DNA of 21,840 nt, taken from positions 1-21,840 of the forward strand of contig JAODBN010000012.1 in assembly GCA_025463965.1 (NCBI GenBank). The letters are read 5' to 3'. Made by a program: the position numbers and the translations under genes. The DNA is from Acidimicrobiaceae bacterium (GTDB taxonomy: Bacteria > Actinomycetota > Acidimicrobiia > Acidimicrobiales > Bog-793). Shown here piece after piece: positions 8,364-15,309 of the stretch (positions are counted from its first letter, which is position 1; every line of letters begins with the position of its first letter). The notes beneath the pieces were generated by a model. It was not told the origin of the DNA. It did not search any database and saw nothing but the letters and a program-made list of their open reading frames with translations.

Positions 8364-10379
8364 CTAGGAAGAGGGCGGCCCGGCAAGCGTGGTCGAAGTC
8401 GAAGTGCTGGTCGTCGTGGACGGCGAGGTGGTGGAGGTCGTGGAGGAGCTCGTAGAGCTCGATGACGTCGTGGTGGCCGCGGCCTTGCCTCCGACCACGA
8501 ACAGGACCACCGGGTAGCCCTTGCGCACGACAACCCCGGGGGCCGGGAACTGCTTGCCCACCGCACCCGTCGGGTACTGGGTGCTCGACATCCCCGCGAT
8601 CCGGTAGCTGAGGCCGTCCTGCTGGAGCTGCGCCTCGGCCGCGGAGGCGGACAGCCCGACGACCGAGGTGATCGCCGCCCCTCCTGTCGAGATCTGGAGC
8701 ACCACCGCAGTGCCGGGCTTCACCGAGGTCCCCGGTGCTGGGTTCGTGTTGACGACGTCGCCGGCGGGAACGGTGCTCGGGGCGTTGTCCGCCTGGATCT
8801 GCGGCACCAGCTTCTCCGCCTTCAGCTCGGCCGCCGCCGCTTGCTGGTTCTGGCCCACCACGGCGGTGGGGATGGTGACGAGGTTGGAACCGCTCACCAC
8901 CTTGATCGTGACGACCGAGCCGGCGGCCACCTTGGTCCCGTACTTCACGCTCTGGCCCACCACGGTGCCCTGCTTGTCCGTCGGGGAGTTCGCCTTCTGG
9001 AAGGTCTCGTTGGCCTTGAAGCCGGCCTGGCTGAGCGTGCTCTCGGCCTGCGCCGCAGTCAGCCCGAGATTCGAGACGTTCGGGACCGAGAGCTTCGGCG
9101 GGGCCTTGTAGGTCCAGTAGGACAAGGTGACCTGCTGGCCCTTGCGAACCGTCGAGTTGGCCGCCGGCACTTGGGCGAAGACCTGGTTCTGCTCGGCCTT
9201 CGTGCCGGTCCTCGACGGTCCGGGCACGGGATCGAGGCCCTTGGCCTTCAGCGTGGAAAGGGCCTGCTTGAGGACCATTCCGTGGACGTCTGGCTCGGCA
9301 AACGACTGCGTCCCTCCGAAGTAGCCGAGCGCGCGCCCCCCGAAGTAGGCGACCACCCCGATCGCCACGAGCAGCAGCACCGCGGCCAGTGCCCACCACA
9401 CCGTCGTCCTGCGCGGGCCGTACTCCTCCTCCATGGGGACGGCCTCGTACACCGAGGTCCCCGGTCCTCTCCCCATCGCCGCGGTGGCCGGTATCGCCGT
9501 GGTCGCAGGCGGCGGGGGCACCACGGCCGGTGGATGGGCCGCGACGGCCTGCCCCCGGATGAAGCGCTCGAGGTCGACTCGGAGGTCGTCTGCGGTGGCG
9601 TAGCGGTCTCCGGGCTGCTTGGCCATCGCCTGGAGCACGATGGCCTCGAGGGCCGGGGGGATCGAGGGATTGAGGGAGCGGGGGGTGGGCGGCACCTCGC
9701 GGACGTGCTGGTAGGCGATCGCCACCGGGGACTCGCCGGTGAACGGCGGCCGTCCCACGAGCATCTCGTAGAGAACGACGCCGAGGGCGTAGACGTCGCT
9801 TCGCCCGTCGACCCCGAAGCCCTGCGCCTGCTCGGGGGAGAAGTAGGTCGCCGTGCCCATCACGAGGCCGGTCTGGGTCACCTGGGTGTCCGCCCCCATA
9901 GCGCGGGCGATGCCGAAGTCGGTCACCTTCACCACGCCGTCGGCGGTGATGAGGACGTTTCCGGGCTTCACGTCCCGGTGGACCACCCCGTGGCGGTGCG
10001 CGTAGGAGAGAGCTTTGGCAATGTCCGCCGCGATCGACGCCGCCTGGGGGGCCGCCAGCGGCGCCTGAGTACGGATGATGGACGACAGCGGCTCGCCGTC
10101 GACGTACTCCATCACGATGAAGTGGGTCCGGTCCGCCTCGCCCCAGTCGAAGACCGGGACGATGTTCGGGTGAGAAAGGTTGGCTGCTGCCTGGGCCTCC
10201 CGGCGGAACCGCTCGACGAAGGCGTGGTCGGCGGAGAGCTCCGGGAAGAGCACCTTCAGCGCCACGGGACGGTCGAGCAGGAGGTCACGCGCCAGGTAGA
10301 CCTGGGCGGTGCCCCCCCGGGCGATCTGGTTCCTCAGCTCGTAGCGCTCGTTGTAGACGGGCGGCGTGGTCGAGGTCAT
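8364..10379 (-). CDS. pknB: Ser/Thr protein kinase PknB with four PASTA domains
   Basis: 671 residues, a membrane receptor kinase controlling peptidoglycan synthesis and division. The cytosolic kinase (about 12-275) has the Gly-rich loop IARGGTAQVYLA, Lys42 in VALKVL, catalytic HRDVKPGN (Asp136), DFG at 154-156, and an activation loop DTQVTQTGLVMGTATY whose Thr168 and Thr170 align with M. tuberculosis Thr171/Thr173. A Pro/Ala linker leads to one transmembrane helix (about 326-346). Four PASTA repeats follow (about 358-421, 428-497, 499-566, 567-629), which bind muropeptides or lipid II in relatives. Unlike M. tuberculosis PknB, the protein ends in a 35-residue Ser/Thr tail. It is last in the fhaA-pstP-pbpA block, with 91 nt after pbpA. 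TAGGCT, 9 nt before the ATG, could give it its own promoter. Confidence 0.95.
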   Translation of the reverse strand: MTSTTPPVYNERYELRNQIARGGTAQVYLARDLLLDRPVALKVLFPELSADHAFVERFRREAQAAANLSHPNIVPVFDWGEADRTHFIVMEYVDGEPLSSIIRTQAPLAAPQAASIAADIAKALSYAHRHGVVHRDVKPGNVLITADGVVKVTDFGIARAMGADTQVTQTGLVMGTATYFSPEQAQGFGVDGRSDVYALGVVLYEMLVGRPPFTGESPVAIAYQHVREVPPTPRSLNPSIPPALEAIVLQAMAKQPGDRYATADDLRVDLERFIRGQAVAAHPPAVVPPPPATTAIPATAAMGRGPGTSVYEAVPMEEEYGPRRTTVWWALAAVLLLVAIGVVAYFGGRALGYFGGTQSFAEPDVHGMVLKQALSTLKAKGLDPVPGPSRTGTKAEQNQVFAQVPAANSTVRKGQQVTLSYWTYKAPPKLSVPNVSNLGLTAAQAESTLSQAGFKANETFQKANSPTDKQGTVVGQSVKYGTKVAAGSVVTIKVVSGSNLVTIPTAVVGQNQQAAAAELKAEKLVPQIQADNAPSTVPAGDVVNTNPAPGTSVKPGTAVVLQISTGGAAITSVVGLSASAAEAQLQQDGLSYRIAGMSSTQYPTGAVGKQFPAPGVVVRKGYPVVLFVVGGKAAATTTSSSSTSSSTTSTTSPSTTTSTSTSTTLAGPPSS

Positions 10380-10388
10380 GCGGGCCAG

Positions 10389-10394
10389 AGCCTA
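10389..10394 (-). promoter_or_regulatory. Putative -10 hexamer of pknB
   Basis: TAGGCT on the minus strand lies 9 nt before the pknB ATG, in the 91-nt gap after pbpA. No Shine-Dalgarno sequence is visible. It suggests an internal promoter giving a leaderless or nearly leaderless pknB transcript. Weak evidence from one hexamer. Confidence 0.3.
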
Positions 10395-10470
10395 TTCGGG
10401 GTGGCGGCCCCAGTAGGGGGAACGTGCCGGTCGAAGCGGGCGAGCGGTCCGCAGCCGAGCGTCCGGCGGC

Positions 10471-11982
10471 TCACTTGGTCGCCGCCTGCTGAGCGAGAGC
10501 CGCCTCGAGCAACTGTGCGACGCGGGGACCCGCCGCCTGCGCTCCGGTCTCCGAGCACGACAGGCCGGCCTGGAACGGCAGATAGCCAGCCACCGCCACG
10601 GTGGGAGTCTGACCCGGCCCGGCGGGCGCTGTGGCGACGATCCAGTCGGCGGAGCACGCGTTGGACCCGGTCTCGGCGGTTCCCGTCTTTGCCGCCACAT
10701 TCAGGCTGGACGGGAACACGCCGGCCGCCGTACCGGTCTTGGCAACCCCGAGCATGAGGTTCAGCACGCTGCCGGCGGTGGTGGAAGACGTCGCGTGGAG
10801 CCACACGCGGGGCTGGTAGGTCTCGACGATGGTCCCCTGGTCATCGACGACGTGAGACAGGAGGTGGGGCGCCATCATCGTCCCGCCCTGGCCCATCGCC
10901 CCGGCGATGAGCGCGTCCTCGAGCGGGGTCTCCTGCACGTTGTACTGGCCGATCGCCGAGTAGGCGAGGAACGGGTCGTTCGCCGAGTAGCTGGAGGCAG
11001 GCGGGAAGACCGAGGCGCTCACCTCGCCGCTCGGCAGGTCGATCGGCGGCTGCTGGTTGAAGCCGAACGCGTTCGCCTCGCCGGCGAGGTTGACCGGGCC
11101 GAGCTTGAGGCCGATCAGGCCGAAGGCCGTGTCGCACGACTTCTCCAAAATCTGGGCGAGGTTCCCGCCGCAGACCTCACTGGCGTAGTTGTGCAGAAGC
11201 GAGGTCGTGTTCGGGAGCTTGGTGTACGGGATCGGCGGCCACACCGTCGAGGCGAGCGAAGGGTCCCGGTCGAAAATGGCAGCCGTCGTCACGAGTTTGA
11301 ACGTGGAGCCAGGCGCCTGGCGATTGTAGGTGACCCCGTTGACGAGCGGCGAGCTGCCGCTGTTCGGGTTGAGCGAGTTGAAGTACGCGGTTACCGCCTT
11401 GGCGTCCGACGACGACAGCTTGGTCGGGTCGTAGCTCGGGTTCGAGTACATCGCAAGGATGTTCCCGTTGCGGGGGTCGAGGGCGACGAGCGCACCGCTG
11501 TAGGAGCCGAGCGCCTGCTGTGCGACCAGCTGGAGCTTGCGGGTCACGGTGGTGGTGATCGTATCGGTGCCTTGGCGCTGGTTGAGAAGGCCCCGCAGGC
11601 CGTGCGCTGGGTACTCGTGGACGAGCAGGTACTGGCTCTTCGCGCTCGTCCCGAACGGGTTGCCGTACTCGTCCTCGAGACCGGTGGAGATGTTGCTGTT
11701 GACCTGGTTCACGTAGCCCGTGATGTCGGCGAAGAGCGGGCCCTGCGGGTAGACACGCTGGTAGCCCCCGCCCGCCTGCTTGACGGATTTGGCGAGGACG
11801 AAGCCGTCTGCACTGAGGATCTCGCCTCGCTGGCCCGTGTACGGGTCGGCGTGGGTGGTCGGCTCATAGGGCGAGCTCTTGAGCGCCGCGGCCTGGCGGA
11901 CCTGCAGGTTCCCGAGCTGGGCCACGAGTAGGACAAAGCAGCAAAGCAGGAAGAGGGCGAGCACCCGGATCCGTCGGTCCAC
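10471..11982 (-). CDS. pbpA: Class B penicillin-binding protein PbpA (transpeptidase)
   Basis: 503 residues. It is a membrane-anchored D,D-transpeptidase cross-linking peptidoglycan during elongation or septation. It has one N-terminal signal-anchor (about 5-24), a pedestal region with RGEILSADGFVLA (52-64), and a transpeptidase domain with the serine motif APGSTFK (Ser226, Lys229), the second motif SCD at 282-284 (SxD rather than SxN, as often seen in the PBP2 group) and KTGTAETG at 432-439. The start is GTG at 11982. The gap to the upstream pstP is 9 nt, so the two are co-transcribed. In M. tuberculosis the SEDS glycosyltransferase RodA sits between pstP and pbpA; here no room is left for it. 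The genome must supply a SEDS partner elsewhere if this protein needs one. Confidence 0.93.
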   Translation of the reverse strand: MDRRIRVLALFLLCCFVLLVAQLGNLQVRQAAALKSSPYEPTTHADPYTGQRGEILSADGFVLAKSVKQAGGGYQRVYPQGPLFADITGYVNQVNSNISTGLEDEYGNPFGTSAKSQYLLVHEYPAHGLRGLLNQRQGTDTITTTVTRKLQLVAQQALGSYSGALVALDPRNGNILAMYSNPSYDPTKLSSSDAKAVTAYFNSLNPNSGSSPLVNGVTYNRQAPGSTFKLVTTAAIFDRDPSLASTVWPPIPYTKLPNTTSLLHNYASEVCGGNLAQILEKSCDTAFGLIGLKLGPVNLAGEANAFGFNQQPPIDLPSGEVSASVFPPASSYSANDPFLAYSAIGQYNVQETPLEDALIAGAMGQGGTMMAPHLLSHVVDDQGTIVETYQPRVWLHATSSTTAGSVLNLMLGVAKTGTAAGVFPSSLNVAAKTGTAETGSNACSADWIVATAPAGPGQTPTVAVAGYLPFQAGLSCSETGAQAAGPRVAQLLEAALAQQAATK

Positions 11983-11991
11983 GAGCCGTCC

Positions 11992-13644
11992 CTAGTTCCC
12001 TGCAGCCGTGGGCGTGCTCGAGCTCGTCGTGGCCTTGGCGCCGGTCGTCCTGGCAACGGTCGAGGTCGGCGGAGCGGTCGTGGTGGGAGCGGTCGAGGTG
12101 GGAATCGGAGCGAGGGTAGTCGTCGGCGCGACCGTCGTGGTCGGTGCGACGGTCGTCGTGGTGTTCGCTCCAGCCGTGGTGTTGGCCGTCGGCAGCGCGA
12201 GGAACGTGTTGGCATTGGTCAGGTTGCTCGCCACCTGGCGCGCCGCGGGGAACGACGTCTCCACCATCCCCGTGCGCAGAAGCGGCAGGTAAGGCGAGAA
12301 GACCTGACTCGGCGTGGTCCGCGTGACCTCGACGAGGGTCGGCTTGTACCAGAGAAATCCGCCCGGACGACCTTCGAAGATCGCCACGTGGTTTCCGTCC
12401 AGGCCCACGAAGTACGTGGCCTTGACGAACCATTCGGTGAAGCCGGCGGCCGCGCCGAGCACACCGAGGAAAGCCACGATGAACAGCGCCGACCACACCG
12501 TGACGATGCGCTCGCCGCGACGTCGGCGGCGGCGATCCCCGGGAGCGATGAGCACGGGCTCCCCCGCCGGTCGCCGAGGCGCTCCGCGCCGTCGAGGCGG
12601 GGGCGAGACCGTCGCGGCGGCGGCACGCGCCTTGGGCTCGCGACTGCGCCGGGGGGCCGTGTCGGCCCCTCCTCCCGACCGCTTCGGCGAGGATCGAGCC
12701 GGGCGGTTCGCCCGGGTCGGCACCTCGGCGGCATCGATGCCAGCCGCAGCGCCCGCGGCCCTTGCGAGTGCGCTGGCGCCGGCGGCCCCCGCACCGGCAG
12801 CTCCCGCTGCCGTGACTCCTGCGGCCGTGACCCCTGCAGCCGTGACAGCGGAGCCCTTGCCGTCAGCGTCGACATCGGCGTCTGCGGCTGAGCTGTCAGC
12901 AGCTGACGGCGCCCCGGAAGGTCCCGGGAGGAGGTCCGCGACGACCACGGTGATGTTGTCGCTGCCACCGTGCTCAAGCGCCGCAGAGACGAGTGCCTGG
13001 GCCGCCTGGGTGGGATCGGGGTTCGCGTCGAGGATGGAGCCGATCTCCTCGTCGTTGCACTCGTTGGTCAGGCCGTCCGAGCAGAGCAGCAGCCGGCTCC
13101 CGGGCTCGGGCTCGAAGAACCAGGAGTCCACCTCGACCCCTGCGTCGATGCCGAGCGCTCGGGTGAGGATGTGGCGATGGGGGTGCACTGCCGCCTCGGC
13201 GGGGCTCAGCTCGCCGTGGCGGACCATCTCCTCCACAAGGCTGTGGTCCTCGGTCAGCTGAGTGAGCCCCTGTCGAGTCCGCAGGTAGGCCCGGGAGTCG
13301 CCCACGTTGACGACCGCCAGGCGTTCGTGTGGGCCATTGGCGTCAACCAGAGCCGCGGCGGACAGCGTCGTGCCCATCCCCCGTAGCTCCCGCTGGCGCT
13401 CGCTGCGCTCGTAGATGGCACGGTTCGCCGCTTCGGTCGCCGCAATCAGTCCCTCCCCGCTCGGCTGGCGGGCGAAGGCCTTCTCCAGCACCTCGACCGC
13501 CGTGCTGGCGGCCACCTCCCCGCCGGCGTGACCTCCCATTCCGTCGGCCACTGCGACCAGCGAGTCCGCCACGAGCGCGCAGTCTTGATTCGATGAGCGG
13601 ACCCGGCCGGGATCGCTCGCCGAGGAAGCCACGAGGCGAGTCAC
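11992..13644 (-). CDS. pstP: PP2C-type Ser/Thr protein phosphatase PstP
   Basis: 550 residues, the phosphatase that reverses PknB-type phosphorylation. The PP2C domain (about 1-238) shows SNQD at 18-21, the metal-binding DGMGGHAGG (34-42), VGDSRAYL (114-121), CSDGLTNE (188-195) and GGSDNITVVV (226-235). Next comes a long Ala-, then Arg/Pro-rich linker (about 243-378) containing AAGVT-type repeats. One transmembrane helix (about 380-401) precedes an extracytoplasmic domain with YFVGLDGNHVAIFEG, conserved in mycobacterial PstP, and a Thr/Pro/Ala-rich tail with TTTVAP repeats (about 488-550). The start is GTG at 13644. The 88-nt gap after fhaB is large for the block, but all genes point the same way. 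Confidence 0.93.
   Translation of the reverse strand: MTRLVASSASDPGRVRSSNQDCALVADSLVAVADGMGGHAGGEVAASTAVEVLEKAFARQPSGEGLIAATEAANRAIYERSERQRELRGMGTTLSAAALVDANGPHERLAVVNVGDSRAYLRTRQGLTQLTEDHSLVEEMVRHGELSPAEAAVHPHRHILTRALGIDAGVEVDSWFFEPEPGSRLLLCSDGLTNECNDEEIGSILDANPDPTQAAQALVSAALEHGGSDNITVVVADLLPGPSGAPSAADSSAADADVDADGKGSAVTAAGVTAAGVTAAGAAGAGAAGASALARAAGAAAGIDAAEVPTRANRPARSSPKRSGGGADTAPRRSREPKARAAAATVSPPPRRRGAPRRPAGEPVLIAPGDRRRRRRGERIVTVWSALFIVAFLGVLGAAAGFTEWFVKATYFVGLDGNHVAIFEGRPGGFLWYKPTLVEVTRTTPSQVFSPYLPLLRTGMVETSFPAARQVASNLTNANTFLALPTANTTAGANTTTTVAPTTTVAPTTTLAPIPTSTAPTTTAPPTSTVARTTGAKATTSSSTPTAAGN
12806..12850 (-). repeat. Three tandem 15-bp repeats in the pstP linker
   Basis: Three imperfect 15-bp units (GCTGCCGTGACTCCT, GCGGCCGTGACCCCT, GCAGCCGTGACAGCG on the + strand) encode AAGVT-like steps in the PstP linker. 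The 15-bp period keeps the reading frame, so copy number could change without breaking the protein. Confidence 0.7.
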
Positions 13645-13732
13645 GGCGTCCAGCCTGGCAGGCGAGCGGCGCTTGGGTGGGTGCGGGGGCTGGCGAGGCC
13701 CGTGCGCCCGTTCGGTCGGGCGCTCGCCGAGC

Positions 13733-14206
13733 TCACTTCACGACCTCCAGCACGGTGCCGCCGACGCGCACCCGGTCACCCCGGCGCAGGCGGACCGGCG
13801 CACCGATGCGGCGGTCGTTGACGTGGGTGCCGTTGGTGGAGCCGAGATCCTCCAACCACGCCTCGCCGTCCCGAGCGAAGACCCGCGCGTGCAGCGACGA
13901 GGCGTAGGTGTCGTCCTCGAGCGGGACCGTGCAGCCCGGGGAGCGTCCCATCGTGATCTCTCGCCCGAGCTCGTAGATGAGGCCGCGACGCTCCGCTGGC
14001 TCGAGGACCTTCAGTCGGAAGACCGGGCGCCGCTCGCTCTGGCGCTCGCCGGGGGCCGGCAGCGGCTCCGCCTGGGGCGCGCCAGCGGCCCGCTGGAGCT
14101 TGAAGCGTCGCCCCTCGGAGAAGATGGTCCGCACCCCGTAGAGCGCGAAGAGCCAAATCAGCGCGAGCAGGAAGTACCGCAGGATCTCGAGCAGCCCGTG
14201 GGCCAT
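13733..14206 (-). CDS. fhaB: FHA-domain membrane protein FhaB (FipA)
   Basis: 157 residues, almost the same length as M. tuberculosis FhaB. One N-terminal membrane helix (about 6-26) is followed by a short linker and a C-terminal FHA domain (about 70-157), which binds phosphothreonine. The FHA signature is complete: MGRSPGCTVPLEDD, then SSLHARVF, then DLGSTNGTHVN. In mycobacteria this protein links PknA/PknB phosphorylation to FtsZ-FtsQ at the septum; the same role here is inferred from position. It follows fhaA with a 15-nt gap and precedes pstP by 88 nt. Confidence 0.92.
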   Translation of the reverse strand: MAHGLLEILRYFLLALIWLFALYGVRTIFSEGRRFKLQRAAGAPQAEPLPAPGERQSERRPVFRLKVLEPAERRGLIYELGREITMGRSPGCTVPLEDDTYASSLHARVFARDGEAWLEDLGSTNGTHVNDRRIGAPVRLRRGDRVRVGGTVLEVVK

Positions 14207-14221
14207 CGCTGTACCCGGCGC

Positions 14222-14875
14222 TCAGTCCGTCTCGAACCGCAGCGCGGTCATCCCGATGGTGATCACGTCTCCGACAGCCAGGCGGTGCTGGCGGACGGGC
14301 ACACCGTTCACCTTCGTGCCATTGGTGGAGCCGAGGTCCACGACGAACACCGCATCGCCCTGACGCCGAAACTGGGCGTGGCGCCGGGACACGTTGGGGT
14401 CGTTCAGCTGGATCGCGCAGTCGGGAAGCCGGCCCACGGTCAGCGCCTCGTCGAGGATCCCGATGCGGTGGCCATCGGGCAGCACGATCCAGTCCTTGGG
14501 GACTTCGTCACCCTCCACGACGTCGGAAGTAATGGCGAAGGTGCTCCTCGAGACGTCCTCTGCCCAGCCGATCTTGACCTCTACCGGCCCGAGAAAGGTG
14601 TACCCCTCAGAACGTGCATGCTCGCGGGCACCGTCGGCCAGCTCCCGGGAAAGGACGTCGACGAAGCCGCCGAAACGCTCGTAGTCGTCGCGGGACAGGA
14701 CCACCTCGAAGGTGTTCGGCGCGATCAACCCGCGCGCCGAGACCGTCCGATGGAGGTCCATCTCTCTTGCGAGGCGGCGTCCGAGCTCGATCGGTTGGAG
14801 CTCGCCACGGAAGGCCTTGGCGAACGCCCCCTCGACCAGACGCTCGAGTCGCTGCTCGAACTTCTCCAGTCCCAT
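14222..14875 (-). CDS. fhaA: FhaA-type protein: DUF3662 plus FHA domain
   Basis: 217 residues. The N-terminal DUF3662 domain (about 1-120; MGLEKFEQRLERLVEGAFAK with the LQPIELGRRLAREMD helix) is joined directly to a C-terminal FHA domain (about 128-217) with VGRLPDCAIQLNDPNVSRRHAQF and DLGSTNGTKVNG. In M. tuberculosis FhaA binds phosphorylated MviN (MurJ) and regulates lipid II flipping; it is a PknB substrate and reader. The mycobacterial protein carries a long Gly/Gln-rich linker that is missing here, so this is a compact form. I chose ATG 14875 because MGLEKFE is the conserved start; the open frame upstream runs through the tRNA and antisense to the helicase. TAGTGT lies 10 nt before the ATG. 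Confidence 0.93.
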   Translation of the reverse strand: MGLEKFEQRLERLVEGAFAKAFRGELQPIELGRRLAREMDLHRTVSARGLIAPNTFEVVLSRDDYERFGGFVDVLSRELADGAREHARSEGYTFLGPVEVKIGWAEDVSRSTFAITSDVVEGDEVPKDWIVLPDGHRIGILDEALTVGRLPDCAIQLNDPNVSRRHAQFRRQGDAVFVVDLGSTNGTKVNGVPVRQHRLAVGDVITIGMTALRFETD

Positions 14876-14885
14876 GGCGGGGATC

Positions 14886-14891
14886 ACACTA
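14886..14891 (-). promoter_or_regulatory. Putative -10 hexamer of the fhaA operon
   Basis: TAGTGT on the minus strand lies 10 nt before the fhaA ATG, with no ribosome site between them. It would drive the leftward fhaA-fhaB-pstP-pbpA block. It is divergent from the tRNA-Leu promoter region. The -35 is unclear. Confidence 0.4.
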
Positions 14892-14922
14892 CCTGGGCGA
14901 ACGCGCCCGCGACGACCTGCAC

Positions 14923-14928
14923 TATCGT
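14923..14928 (+). promoter_or_regulatory. Putative -10 hexamer of tRNA-Leu
   Basis: TATCGT ends 12 nt before the 5' end of the tRNA, a plausible position for a promoter with a short 5' leader. No good -35 is visible at 16-18 nt spacing. Confidence 0.35.
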
Positions 14929-14940
14929 GGGCGACTGCTC

Positions 14941-15024
14941 GGGCGAGTGGCGGAATTGGTAGACGCGCAGGATTCAGGTTCCTGTGTCCGAAAGGACGTG
15001 GGGGTTCAAGTCCCCCCTCGCCCA
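14941..15024 (+). tRNA. tRNA-Leu, anticodon CAG
   Basis: A full class II tRNA of 84 nt. The acceptor stem GGGCGAG (14941-14947) pairs with CTCGCCC (15017-15023); the discriminator is A15024. The D-arm reads GCGGAATTGGTAGACGC. The anticodon stem CAGGA/TCCTG (14968-14972 and 14980-14984) closes the loop TTCAGGT, with anticodon CAG at 14975-14977. The long variable arm GTCC-GAAA-GGAC (14986-14997) is typical of leucine tRNAs. The T-arm GGGGG-TTCAAGT-CCCCC spans 15000-15016. The 3' CCA is not encoded (the next bases are CCG). A leucine tRNA divergent from fhaA is also found in M. tuberculosis. Confidence 0.97.
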
Positions 15025-15287
15025 CCGGGGGTTCCTCGTGAATCCCTCTCTGAGCTGGGACTTCGCTCTGCGCGCCGAGCGAACCGAGGTGCGTGGCGGC
15101 GAGAGTCCGTCGGGCCGGGGCGGACGCTCGGAGGCTCGCCGTGGCGACGAGGCCGGGCCGCCCTCGACCCCGCGCGGCAGCGACCTGCTGGCGCCCGCGA
15201 ACCTGCCTGACGCCTGGAGCCGGTAGCTCGGGGTGTCTGCCGTGCGTCACCTCAATTGTCCTCTCGCCTCGTTGCGCCTCGGCGCAG

Positions 15288-15293
15288 TACGAT
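15288..15293 (+). promoter_or_regulatory. Putative -10 hexamer of the helicase gene
   Basis: TACGAT, 8 nt before the ATG at 15302, is a good match to the bacterial -10. It sits just before the LexA-like palindrome, so a bound repressor would cover the transcription start. Confidence 0.5.
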
Positions 15294-15309
15294 ACAAACA
15301 TATGTTCGC
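15294..15309 (+). promoter_or_regulatory. LexA-like SOS box over the helicase start codon
   Basis: CAAAC-ATAT-GTTCG (15295-15308) differs at one base from the actinobacterial/Gram-positive LexA consensus CGAAC-N4-GTTCG. The inner ten bases AACATATGTT are a perfect palindrome. The box contains the ATG at 15302 and begins 1 nt after the -10, a position suited to repression. Regulation by LexA is inference, but fits a DNA repair helicase. Confidence 0.6.

Noticed and set aside
8841..10757. 638-codon open frame on the + strand
   Set aside because: Antisense to pknB and the start of the gap to pbpA. The translation is rich in Arg, Gly and His with no domain pattern, and PknB is certain.
12050..12180. 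Valine-rich + strand frame over the pstP tail
   Set aside because: A mirror of the Thr/Pro/Ala repeats on the other strand (GTC/GTG opposite GAC/CAC); no independent evidence for a gene.
12895..12907. Inverted repeat GTCAGC-A-GCTGAC
   Set aside because: It is inside the pstP coding sequence in an Ala/Ser-rich linker with low complexity; chance is the simplest explanation.
15233..15301. GTG at 15233 as the helicase start
   Set aside because: It lies upstream of the -10 hexamer and the LexA-like box. The 23 extra residues (Cys- and Arg-containing) are not typical for the family, and the Q-motif sits properly after the ATG at 15302.
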